Source: SHYR01 sp036013055
GTDB lineage: Bacteria; Chloroflexota; Dehalococcoidia; UBA2979
DNA: 64,000 bases
Direction of reading: 5' to 3'
Assembly (NCBI GenBank): GCA_036013055.1
Contig: DASCQM010000003.1
Coordinates: 1-64,000, forward strand
Shown: positions 41,659 through 49,863 of the stretch, piece by piece
Position numbering within the stretch: the first letter of the stretch is position 1
Layout: each line of letters begins with the position of its first letter
Notes under the pieces: generated by a model
Database searches by the model: none
Told to the model about the DNA's origin: nothing
Seen by the model: only the letters and a program-made list of their open reading frames with translations
Program-made: the position numbers and the translations under genes

Positions 41659-44337
41659 ATGACGTCAGCACCACGCAGCAACGACCGCGAGATGGCTCCC
41701 GCCTACGATCCGTCAGCGGTCGAGCAAGACCTCTACGCCTGGTGGGAAGAGTCCGGCTTCTTCCGCCCTTCCGGTGAGGGCGAGCCCTTCACGATCATCA
41801 TGCCGCCGCCCAACCTCACCGGTGAGCTGCACGTCGGCCACGCGCTGACCGACGCGATCGAGGACATCCTGATTCGCTGGCACCGCATGAAGGGTGACGA
41901 CACTCTTTGGCTGCCCGGCGTCGACCACGCCGCGATCGCCGTCAACGCGATCGTCGAGCGCGAACTCGCGAAGGAGGGCATCGACCGCCACGACCTCGGC
42001 CGCGATGGCTTCCTCGACCGCGTCTGGCAGTTCGTCCGACGCTCACGCAGCCGCGTCTCGGAGCAGCACCGACGGCTCGGCGCATCCGCCGACTGGTCCT
42101 CGGAGACCTTCACGATGGACGAGGGCCCGCAGGCCGCCGTCCGCACCACGTTTCTCAACCTCTACAACGACGGCCTGATCTATCGCGGCGAGTACCTGAT
42201 CAACTGGTGTCCGAGCTGCGAGACCGCGATCTCCGACCTTGAGGTCGAACACGAAGACGAACCCGGCGCGTTCTGGCACGTGCGCTACCCGGTCGTCGAC
42301 GACCACGACGAGCCGACCGACGAGTACGTCGTAATCGCGACGACGCGCCCGGAGACGATCCCCGCCGACACCGCCGTGGCCGTGCATCCGGACGACGACC
42401 GCTACAAGCACCTGCTCGGGCGTCGCCTGCAGGTGCCGACGACCACGCGCTCCGTCCCGCTGATCGCCGACGAGGCCGTCTCCATCGAGGGCGGCTCGGG
42501 CGCGCTCAAGGTCACGCCGGGCCACGACCCGGTCGACTTCGAGATCGGCCAGCGCCACGACCTCCCGACGCTGAGCATCATCGCCACCGACGCCACGATG
42601 ACCGACGAGGCAGGGGCCTACGCCGGCCTCGACCGCTTCGTCGCGCGCGACCGCATCGTCGCCGACCTCGATGCGCAGGGGTTGATGGACCACATCGACG
42701 ACTACACCCACTCCGTCGGGCACTGCCAGCGCTCCGGCGACATCGTCGAGCCGCTGATCTCCGAGCAGTGGTTCGTGAAGATGCAGCCGCTCGCGGAGCG
42801 CGGCATCGAGGTCGTGCGCGACGGCAGCCTGCACTTCGTCCCATCGCGCTTCGAGCGCACCTACATGCAGTGGCTCGAGAACATCCGCGACTGGTGCATC
42901 TCGCGTCAGATCTGGTGGGGCCACCGCATCCCAGCCTGGTACTGCGACGACTGCGAGGAACTGACCGTCTCCGTCGAGGACGCGACCGAGTGCGCCCACT
43001 GCAACAGCGCCAACATCCGGCAGGACGAGGACACCCTCGACACCTGGTTCTCGTCGGGCCTCTGGCCGCACTCCACGCTCGGCTGGCCTGAGCAGACCCC
43101 GACTCTCGACCGCTACTACCCGACGCAGGTGATGGAGACCGGCTACGACATCATCTTCTTCTGGGTCGCACGCATGGTGATGCTCTCCCTCTACAACACC
43201 GACCGCGTCCCCTTCGACACCGTCTACCTGCACGGCATGGTGCGCGCCGCCGACGGCCAGAAGATGTCGAAGTCGAAGGGCAACGTCATCGACCCGCTCG
43301 ACGCCATCGACGAGTACGGCACCGACGCGCTGCGCTACACCGTCGTCGCCGGCTCATCGCCGGGCAACGACCAGCGCCTCACCGACCAGCGGCTGGAGGC
43401 CAGCCGCAACTTCGCGAACAAGCTCTGGAACGCATCACGCTTCGTGCTCACATCGCTCGAGGATGGCGATGACCTCGCCGCGCCATCGGCGGGCTCGCAC
43501 AGCGCGGCGGAGGACCGCTGGATCCTCTCGCGCACCGAGCGACTGGTCGCGAGCTACGACGACCTGATGCAGCGCTTCGAACTGGCGGAGGCCGCGCGGC
43601 AGGTGCGCGACTTCTTCTGGGACGAGTACGCGGACTGGTACATCGAACTCGCGAAGATCCGCATGCGCGCCGGTGACCGCGCCCCGGCCGCCGTGCTCGT
43701 CCACGTGCTCGACCGCCTGCTGCGGCTGATGCACCCCGTGATGCCCTTCGTCACGGAGGCGATCTGGCAGCGACTGACCGACGTGCGGCCGGACCCCGAC
43801 GGCCGCGCCGCGCTGATCCTCGCCAGCTTCCCGGTCGCCGACGAATCGCTGCTCGACGATGACGCCGAGCGCGATCTGACCGCCGTACAGGACTTCGTGC
43901 GCGCGATCCGTAACACCCGCGCAGAGAAGAAGGTCGATGCCGGGCACTGGGTCGAGGCCTACATCGTCGCGGCTGAGGCGACCGAGGCGACCCGCTCCAC
44001 GGCCGAGGCGATCGAGGTGCTGGCTCGCGCCCGCCCGCTGCACATCGTCGACGGCACTGACGACGTGCCTTCGGACGGCGTGGTGACGTCGGTGCTTCCG
44101 GTCGGGCGCGTGGTGCTGCCGATGGCAGGCCTCTTTGACCTCGATTCCGAGCGTGAACGCCTCGGCAAGCAGATCGAGGAAGCGCGGGCCAACGTGGCGC
44201 AGATCGAGAAGAAGCTCTCCAACGAACAGTTCGTCGAGCGCGCCCCGGAAAACGTCGTACAAACCGAGCGCGATCGGCTGGCGACCGCCCAGGGCCGGCT
44301 CGAAGGCCTCGAACAGAGTCTGACCGAAATCGGCTGA
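41659..44337 (+). CDS. valS: Valyl-tRNA synthetase
   Basis: 892 residues, class I synthetase that charges tRNA-Val. HIGH-type motif in PPPNLTGELHVGHALTDAIE, CP1 editing domain (about residues 190-345, with TTRPETIPADTAVAVHPDD), KMSKS in ADGQKMSKSKGNVIDPLDA, Val-type anticodon-binding domain, and the C-terminal coiled-coil arm (residues about 825-892, LGKQIEEARANVAQIEKKLS) characteristic of ValS. GAAGG precedes the ATG. Control is most likely by transcription attenuation through the upstream val leader. Confidence 0.97.
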   Translation: MTSAPRSNDREMAPAYDPSAVEQDLYAWWEESGFFRPSGEGEPFTIIMPPPNLTGELHVGHALTDAIEDILIRWHRMKGDDTLWLPGVDHAAIAVNAIVERELAKEGIDRHDLGRDGFLDRVWQFVRRSRSRVSEQHRRLGASADWSSETFTMDEGPQAAVRTTFLNLYNDGLIYRGEYLINWCPSCETAISDLEVEHEDEPGAFWHVRYPVVDDHDEPTDEYVVIATTRPETIPADTAVAVHPDDDRYKHLLGRRLQVPTTTRSVPLIADEAVSIEGGSGALKVTPGHDPVDFEIGQRHDLPTLSIIATDATMTDEAGAYAGLDRFVARDRIVADLDAQGLMDHIDDYTHSVGHCQRSGDIVEPLISEQWFVKMQPLAERGIEVVRDGSLHFVPSRFERTYMQWLENIRDWCISRQIWWGHRIPAWYCDDCEELTVSVEDATECAHCNSANIRQDEDTLDTWFSSGLWPHSTLGWPEQTPTLDRYYPTQVMETGYDIIFFWVARMVMLSLYNTDRVPFDTVYLHGMVRAADGQKMSKSKGNVIDPLDAIDEYGTDALRYTVVAGSSPGNDQRLTDQRLEASRNFANKLWNASRFVLTSLEDGDDLAAPSAGSHSAAEDRWILSRTERLVASYDDLMQRFELAEAARQVRDFFWDEYADWYIELAKIRMRAGDRAPAAVLVHVLDRLLRLMHPVMPFVTEAIWQRLTDVRPDPDGRAALILASFPVADESLLDDDAERDLTAVQDFVRAIRNTRAEKKVDAGHWVEAYIVAAEATEATRSTAEAIEVLARARPLHIVDGTDDVPSDGVVTSVLPVGRVVLPMAGLFDLDSERERLGKQIEEARANVAQIEKKLSNEQFVERAPENVVQTERDRLATAQGRLEGLEQSLTEIG

Positions 44338-44361
44338 CTCTAGCCCACAACGGCCAGTCCG

Positions 44362-44390
44362 TTGACACTGCCAAGGGCCGCTGCTAGGTT
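44362..44390 (+). promoter_or_regulatory. Promoter of the nuo operon
   Basis: TTGACA (44362-44367), 17-bp spacer, TAGGTT (44385-44390). About 48 nt of leader to the nuoA start. A near-consensus -35 at ideal spacing suggests strong housekeeping expression. Confidence 0.7.
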
Positions 44391-44437
44391 CGCAAAGGCC
44401 TGACGCGGCGCGGATTTTTGCGGGGAGGTGGCCGGTC

Positions 44438-44806
44438 TTGGACGAACTGTTCGGGAACTATCTCGCTGTCCTGATCGCCACTGGCGTCGGCTTCATCATG
44501 GTTGTCTCTGCGCTGCTTGGATCGCGACTGCTCGCGCCCTTCTCCAAAGAGCGTCAGAAGGGCACCACCTACGAGTGTGGGATGCTGCCGATCCGGCGCG
44601 CCTCCACCAACGTGGGCATGCGTTTCTACCTCTACGCCATCCTCTTCATCATCTTCGACGTCGAAGCCGTCTTCATCTTCCCGTGGGCCGTCTCCTTCAT
44701 TGACGTCCCACAGGCACAGGCCTACTGGGAAATGGTCGTCTTCGTCGGCATCCTCGGTGTTGGCCTCACCTACGCATGGAAGAAGGGAGCGCTCCAGTGG
44801 CGGTAG
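44438..44806 (+). CDS. nuoA: Complex I subunit NuoA
   Basis: 122 residues, three membrane helices: the first at the N-terminus (YLAVLIATGVGFIMVVSALL), then the loop with the conserved YECGM motif, and two helices with FYLYAILFIIFDVEAVFIFP, where the Asp-Val-Glu-Ala sits in the proton channel region next to NuoH and NuoJ. TTG start with GGGGAGGTG upstream. First of eleven same-strand nuo genes. Confidence 0.95.
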   Translation: MDELFGNYLAVLIATGVGFIMVVSALLGSRLLAPFSKERQKGTTYECGMLPIRRASTNVGMRFYLYAILFIIFDVEAVFIFPWAVSFIDVPQAQAYWEMVVFVGILGVGLTYAWKKGALQWR

Positions 44807-45423
44807 GAACGACCGAAACGACCGAGACCTCAGCCCCCGCAACGACGCCCGACGCTCCTGCCGAGCCGCAGCCGCTGCCCCTCGTCCCCTTTGAGCACCC
44901 CGCGGAAGCTCCGCGACTGACTCCGGTTGAACACCAGCCCGGCCAGGCGCTCTATCGCTCCGTGCTGCCCGGCGTGATCCAGGTGCCGGCCGACCTCGCA
45001 CTCGCTGCCGCGCGCAAGTCCTCACTCTGGCCGATGACCTTCGGGCTCGCCTGCTGCGCGATCGAGATGATCGCGACCTACATGTCGCACTACGACCTCG
45101 ACCGTTTCGGCATCGTCCCGTGGCCCTCGCCGCGACAGTCGGATGTGATGATCGTCGCCGGTACCGTGACCAAGAAGATGGCCCCCTCCGTGAAGCTGCT
45201 CTACGAGCAGATGCCGAACCCCAAGTGGGTGATTTCGATGGGTGCCTGCGCCACCAACGGCGGCCCCTACACCCGTTACGACCGCGTATTGCAGGGCGTC
45301 GACAAGATCGTGCCGGTCGATGTCTACGTACCCGGCTGCCCGCCTCGACCCGAGGCCCTGCTCGACGGCTTCGTCGCGCTGCAGGAGCTGATCATGGAAG
45401 AGCGGAAGGCCGCCGGCTCGTGA
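44797..45423 (+). CDS. nuoB: Complex I subunit NuoB (N2 cluster)
   Basis: About 208 residues. Holds the terminal [4Fe-4S] cluster N2 that reduces quinone: CC pair in FGLACCAIEMIA, Cys in SMGACATNGGPYTRYD and Cys in YVPGCPPRPEALLDG. A Thr/Pro/Ala-rich N-terminal extension of about 60 residues precedes the core. Start GTG 44797 has GGGAG 8 nt upstream and overlaps nuoA by 10 bp. Confidence 0.95.
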   Translation: MAVGTTETTETSAPATTPDAPAEPQPLPLVPFEHPAEAPRLTPVEHQPGQALYRSVLPGVIQVPADLALAAARKSSLWPMTFGLACCAIEMIATYMSHYDLDRFGIVPWPSPRQSDVMIVAGTVTKKMAPSVKLLYEQMPNPKWVISMGACATNGGPYTRYDRVLQGVDKIVPVDVYVPGCPPRPEALLDGFVALQELIMEERKAAGS

Positions 45424-45980
45424 CCTCCGACAACACGAACGGCGAATCTGAGGCGAACGACGCGGCCGAGCGCGAAGCCGCGCTTGCGGCGACGATCTGG
45501 AGCGAGGTCGACCGTGCCCTCTCCGGCATCGACGCCTCCCCCGAACCCGGCGCTCAGGACCTGCTCGTCACCATCCCGAAAGACCAGATCGTCCGCGGGC
45601 TGCGCGCCCTGAAGAACGACGAAGCGCTGAACTTCGACTACCTGCGCAGCCTCACCGCCACCGACAACGAGTCGGACGGCATCGAGGTCGTCTACCACCT
45701 CTACTCCACCGACAAGCTGCACAACGTCACCGTGAAGACGGTGCTCGCCAACGACGACCTCACGCTCGAGACCGCGACGACCGTCTGGCGAGCCGCCAAC
45801 TGGCACGAGCGCGAGACCGCCGAGATGTTCGGCGTCCGCTTCTCCGGCCACCCGGATCCGCGCACGCTGCTGCTGCCGGAGGACATGACCGACACCTTTC
45901 CGCTGCGCAAGGATCATCCGCTTGCCGAGATCGAAGTGCTGCAGGGCGAGGGCATGGCATACGAGGTAGAGGCCGAATGA
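45420..45980 (+). CDS. nuoC: Complex I subunit NuoC
   Basis: 186 residues, the peripheral-arm 30-kDa subunit. The core has FDYLRSLTATDNESDGIEVV, then the family signature WHERETAEMFGVRFSGHPD and LLLPEDMTDTFPLRKDHPL. GTG start overlaps the nuoB stop (GTGA). It is a separate gene, not fused to nuoD as in Escherichia coli. Confidence 0.94.
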   Translation: MTSDNTNGESEANDAAEREAALAATIWSEVDRALSGIDASPEPGAQDLLVTIPKDQIVRGLRALKNDEALNFDYLRSLTATDNESDGIEVVYHLYSTDKLHNVTVKTVLANDDLTLETATTVWRAANWHERETAEMFGVRFSGHPDPRTLLLPEDMTDTFPLRKDHPLAEIEVLQGEGMAYEVEAE

Positions 45981-47107
45981 CGACCGAACTCAGCCACGAG
46001 CACGAGTACGAGACCCAAGACCTCATGCTCAACATGGGGCCACAGCACCCCTCGACCCACGGCGTCTTCCGCATGGTGCTCACCATCGATGGTGAAGTCG
46101 TGCGCGAAGTCGTGCCGTACGTCGGCTACCTCCACCGCGGCGCGGAGAAGCTCTGCGAGACGATGGACTATCGCCAGGGCATCGGCTTCATGGACCGCAC
46201 CGAGTACCTTGCCGCCTTCAACGCGGAGCTCTCGTACGTGCAGGCCGTTGAGACGCTGATGGAGATCGAGGTCCCCGACCGCGCCCAGTGGATTCGCATG
46301 ATCCTCTGTGAGCTGAACCGCATTTCCAGCCATTTCATGTTCGCCGGTGCGTTCGGTACTGACGTCGGCGTCTTCGGCACCGCGTTCACCTACGGCTTCC
46401 GCCATCGCGAAGCGGTGCAGGACCTCTTCGAGGAGATCACCGGCGACCGCATGATGTACGCCTACTTCCGCCCCGGCGGACTGGCGTGGGAAGTGACCGA
46501 CAACTTCGTAGAGCGCGTCCACGAGGTGCTGGCCGACGCTCGGCTGGGCATCGACGAGATCGACGGGCTGCTGACCAAGAACGAGATCTTCCTCGCCCGC
46601 ACCAAGAACATCGGCATCATCTCTGGCGCGGACGCCATCGACTGGGGCATGAGTGGCCCCTCGATCCGTGCCTCTGGCGTCCCGCTGGACGTGCGCAAGA
46701 ACGAACCCTACCTCAAGTACGACGAGATCGACTTCGACATGGTGCTCGGCGAGAACGGCGATGTCTTCGACCGCTTCGCGGGCCGCATCGAAGAGATGCG
46801 CCAGTCCGTGCGCATCATCGAGCAGTGCCTCGCGAAGCTGCAGGACGGCCCGATCATGCCCGACCGCATGTCCCGCCTGCTGCGCGTGCCGGCCGGCGAG
46901 GTCTACACGCGCACCGAGGCTCCACGCGGCGAATACGGCATCTACCTCGTCAGCCAGGGCGGCAATCGCCCGCACCGCCTCAAGATCCGCTCCGCCTGCT
47001 ACTCAAACCTGCAACCGCTGCGAGACATGGTCGTCGGCAGCTACGTCGCTGACGCGGTACTGATCCTCGGCTCGATTGACATCGTGCTCGGCGAGGTCGA
47101 CCGATGA
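45977..47107 (+). CDS. nuoD: Complex I subunit NuoD
   Basis: 376 residues, 49-kDa subunit that forms the quinone pocket with NuoB. MLNMGPQHPSTHGVFRMVL at the start carries the quinone-loop His, with GYLHRGAEKLCETMDYRQG, FMDRTEYLAAFNAELSYVQA and PRGEYGIYLVSQGGNRPHRL. Homologous to the large subunit of group 4 [NiFe] hydrogenases but without nickel cysteines. ATGA overlap with nuoC. Confidence 0.96.
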   Translation: MTTELSHEHEYETQDLMLNMGPQHPSTHGVFRMVLTIDGEVVREVVPYVGYLHRGAEKLCETMDYRQGIGFMDRTEYLAAFNAELSYVQAVETLMEIEVPDRAQWIRMILCELNRISSHFMFAGAFGTDVGVFGTAFTYGFRHREAVQDLFEEITGDRMMYAYFRPGGLAWEVTDNFVERVHEVLADARLGIDEIDGLLTKNEIFLARTKNIGIISGADAIDWGMSGPSIRASGVPLDVRKNEPYLKYDEIDFDMVLGENGDVFDRFAGRIEEMRQSVRIIEQCLAKLQDGPIMPDRMSRLLRVPAGEVYTRTEAPRGEYGIYLVSQGGNRPHRLKIRSACYSNLQPLRDMVVGSYVADAVLILGSIDIVLGEVDR

Positions 47108-48297
47108 ACAACGACCTGTTCGGGTTCGAAATCAACACCTGGCTCGATGCCGCTGCGCGCATGGGCATGATCACCGGCGTGATGACGATCGTCGTCATGG
47201 GCCTGATCTACATCGAACGTAAGATCATCGCCCGCTTCCAGATGCGACTCGGCCCCACACGCACCGGCCCGATGGGGATGCTCCAGTCACTCGCAGACGC
47301 GCTCAAGCTCGTCGGCAAGGAAGACTTGCGCCCCGCCAACGCCGACCCGTGGGTGTTCGAACTCGCCGTCTACTTCGTCTTCATCCCCGTCTTCCTGATG
47401 TTTGTCGCCATCCCCTTCGCCATGGACTTCGAGGTACGAGTCCTCGAACTCGGCCTCTTCTACGTAATCGCGGTCTCCTCAATCAACATCGTCGGTTGGG
47501 TGATGGCCGGGTGGGGCTCGGACAACCGCTACGCCATGCTCGGTGGCATGCGCGCGGCCGCGCAGGCGATCTCCTACGAGATCCCGCTCGTGCTCTCGCT
47601 GCTCGCCGTCGCCATGGTCGCCGGTTCGCTCAACCTCACCGACATCGTGATCGGTCAGGGTCGGGTGCCGCTGGTCGTCTGGCAGCCGCTGGCCTTCGTT
47701 GTCTTCTTCATCGCCATGCTCGCCGAACTGAACCGCACGCCGTTCGACATCGCGCTCGGCGAGTCCGAGACCGCCGGTGGGCCGCACATCGAGTACAGCG
47801 GAATCCGCTGGTCGATGTTCTTCCTCGCCGAGTACGCCGCGCTCTTCCTGATGGCTCTGATCGGCTCCGCGGTCTTCCTCGGCGGCTGGGCGTGGCCGCT
47901 GGGTGACGGCGCCTACGACCTCAACCTCGTCGGCTTCCTCGGCACGGTCGGCGTCGACGTCGATCCTGTCACCGTGACGCTCGGTCGCTGGTGGCAGCTC
48001 CTGCTGACCGCGACCAAGACTGGTCTGCTGATCTTCCTCGTCTTCTGGGTGCGCGTCACCCTGCCGCGACTGCGCATCGACCAGTTGATGTCTTTCGCGT
48101 GGAAGGTCCTGATCCCGCTCGTCTTCGCACAGATTTTGCTCAACGGACTCGTACTCGTATACGGCTGGCACGACCTCTTCCTGCTGCTGACCAGCGGTGC
48201 CGGCACGGTGCTGCTCTTCGCAATCATCGACCGCGGCGTGCGTAAGCCACGTCCGCAGCCCGCGCCACTGACAGCCGAAGGCGAGGCCGTAGCATGA
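47104..48297 (+). CDS. nuoH: Complex I subunit NuoH
   Basis: 397 residues, eight membrane helices. Forms the entry of the quinone channel and couples it to the proton pumps. Typical YIERKIIARFQMRLGPTRTG and LADALKLVGKEDLRPANAD loop, AEYAALFLMALIGSAVFLGG, WVRVTLPRLRIDQLMSFAWK. ATGA overlap with nuoD. It follows nuoD directly because nuoE, nuoF and nuoG are absent. Confidence 0.96.
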   Translation: MNNDLFGFEINTWLDAAARMGMITGVMTIVVMGLIYIERKIIARFQMRLGPTRTGPMGMLQSLADALKLVGKEDLRPANADPWVFELAVYFVFIPVFLMFVAIPFAMDFEVRVLELGLFYVIAVSSINIVGWVMAGWGSDNRYAMLGGMRAAAQAISYEIPLVLSLLAVAMVAGSLNLTDIVIGQGRVPLVVWQPLAFVVFFIAMLAELNRTPFDIALGESETAGGPHIEYSGIRWSMFFLAEYAALFLMALIGSAVFLGGWAWPLGDGAYDLNLVGFLGTVGVDVDPVTVTLGRWWQLLLTATKTGLLIFLVFWVRVTLPRLRIDQLMSFAWKVLIPLVFAQILLNGLVLVYGWHDLFLLLTSGAGTVLLFAIIDRGVRKPRPQPAPLTAEGEAVA

Positions 48298-48764
48298 GAG
48301 GCCTGCTCAAGAGCATGCTCACGACCGGTTCGACGTTCCTGCGCAAGCCGGTCACCCGCCAGTACCCGGAGACGCACCGCGAGATCCCTCAGCGCGACCG
48401 CGCGTTCCCGCTGCTGCTCTGGGACCGCGACGCGGACGAGCCCTTCTGCACCGGCTGCCACGCCTGCGAGCGTGCCTGCCCCGTCGAGTGCATGACGGTG
48501 CTGATGAAGGACAACCCGGCCCACACATCACTGGGTGGCAACTCCAGCCGACGAAAGATCATCGACAAGTTCTGGATCGACTACGGACGGTGCATGCGAT
48601 GCAACATCTGTGTGGAGACCTGCAACTTCGATGCAATTTCAATGAACAACACGTGGCAGGGTCACGAGATTTCGGTGCATGACCGCAGCGATCTGGTGAT
48701 GGATCTGCCGCAGCTACTGGCCCAGCACCAGCAGGGCAAGATCAACGAGTGGGTACCCGAATAG
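48294..48764 (+). CDS. nuoI: Complex I subunit NuoI (two [4Fe-4S] clusters)
   Basis: 156 residues. Two ferredoxin-type motifs, CTGCHACERACPVECM and CMRCNICVETCNFDAI, carry clusters N6a and N6b that pass electrons to NuoB. With NuoEFG missing, this subunit is the likely docking point for a reduced ferredoxin or similar donor. The C-terminal helix DLPQLLAQHQQGKINEWVPE is usual for the family. ATGA overlap with nuoH. Confidence 0.95.
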   Translation: MRGLLKSMLTTGSTFLRKPVTRQYPETHREIPQRDRAFPLLLWDRDADEPFCTGCHACERACPVECMTVLMKDNPAHTSLGGNSSRRKIIDKFWIDYGRCMRCNICVETCNFDAISMNNTWQGHEISVHDRSDLVMDLPQLLAQHQQGKINEWVPE

Positions 48765-48827
48765 GGCCTGGAATCAAGTCCTGATGGCCGCTCGACACTG
48801 AGCAGTCCGTCAGGTAGATAGCCATAG

Positions 48828-49475
48828 ATGCTTAACCGCCTCCCGCTTCCGGCCCAGATGGATCGGGTCATCGTTGTCGGTGGCACGCTTGCCATCCTCG
48901 TCGCGACACCCGTCGTCGGCGTACTGATTGCATTACTGGTCCTCGATGAGATCACCGCTCCCGAGTTCGTCTTCTGGGCGGCGGCTGGACTGATCGTTGC
49001 TGGCGCACTCGGCGCCGTGCTGCTCTCGAACCTCGTCCACGCGGCTCTGAGCCTCGTCGGCGCGCTGATCGGCGTCGCCGGCATCTATCTGCTACTCGGC
49101 TCCGAGTTCCTCGCGCTCGTCCAGCTGCTCGTCTACGGCGGCGGCGTCACCATCCTGCTGCTCTTCGGTGTCATGCTCACGCGTGCGGCCGACGATCCCG
49201 TTGTCGCCGATGGCGCGCAGAAGCCATTCGCCGTGATCGTCGCCGCGCTGATCGGCGGCATCTTCGTCGGTGCCGTGCTCGACGCAACCTGGGACGATGC
49301 CGGTGCGACCGTCGTCCCGATCGAGGATCTCGGCATCCGCCTCTTCCGTGACTTCGGCGTTCCCTTCGAGATCGCCTCGCTCGTGTTGCTCGTCGCCCTG
49401 ATCGGCGCGATCGCGATCGCCCGCAGCGATGACGCTGACGATGACCTGAACAGCGAAGAAGAGGCCGCATCGTGA
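48828..49475 (+). CDS. nuoJ: Complex I subunit NuoJ
   Basis: 215 residues, five membrane helices including the conserved third helix region LVHAALSLVGALIGVAGIYL then FLALVQLLVYGGGVTILLLF, which contains the pi-bulge segment of NuoJ. It begins 63 bp after nuoI, the only sizeable gap in the first part of the operon; AGGTAG is a weak ribosome site. The extra N-terminal helix and acidic C-terminus are longer than in E. coli. Confidence 0.92.
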   Translation: MLNRLPLPAQMDRVIVVGGTLAILVATPVVGVLIALLVLDEITAPEFVFWAAAGLIVAGALGAVLLSNLVHAALSLVGALIGVAGIYLLLGSEFLALVQLLVYGGGVTILLLFGVMLTRAADDPVVADGAQKPFAVIVAALIGGIFVGAVLDATWDDAGATVVPIEDLGIRLFRDFGVPFEIASLVLLVALIGAIAIARSDDADDDLNSEEEAAS

Positions 49476-49792
49476 GCCCGCTCGACGTCCCTCTGGACAA
49501 CTTCCTGACGCTCGCAGCCGTGCTCTTCGCGATTGGCTTCTACGGCGTGCTGGCACGTCGCAGCGCGATTCAGATCCTGATGGCCGTTGAGCTAATGCTC
49601 GCGGCAGTCTCGATCAACCTCGTCGCGTTCTCCGCATATCGGGATCAAGATCAATTCACCGGCATCGTCTTCGCGATCTTCGTGATCACGGTCGCCGCGG
49701 CCGAAGTTGGACTGGCGCTCGGCATCGTGCTGCGGATCTTCCGCGAGCGCGGCAGCGCCAACGTTGATGAGGCCGACACGCTCAAGTGGTAA
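49472..49792 (+). CDS. nuoK: Complex I subunit NuoK
   Basis: 106 residues, three membrane helices. MAVELMLAAVSINLVAFSAY carries the channel Glu, and VITVAAAEVGLALGIVLRIF the second conserved Glu. Homologous to MrpC. GTG start overlapping the nuoJ stop. Confidence 0.94.
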   Translation: MSPLDVPLDNFLTLAAVLFAIGFYGVLARRSAIQILMAVELMLAAVSINLVAFSAYRDQDQFTGIVFAIFVITVAAAEVGLALGIVLRIFRERGSANVDEADTLKW

Positions 49793-49863
49793 CGCTCGGG
49801 TAGCAATCTGCCGCGATCCACGAGGGCTGCGGCGAACGGAAGGCGAGGCAACGAGGAATGGGC

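Noticed and set aside
42043..43233. 396-codon minus-strand frame inside valS
   Set aside because: Antisense shadow of a fully supported synthetase.
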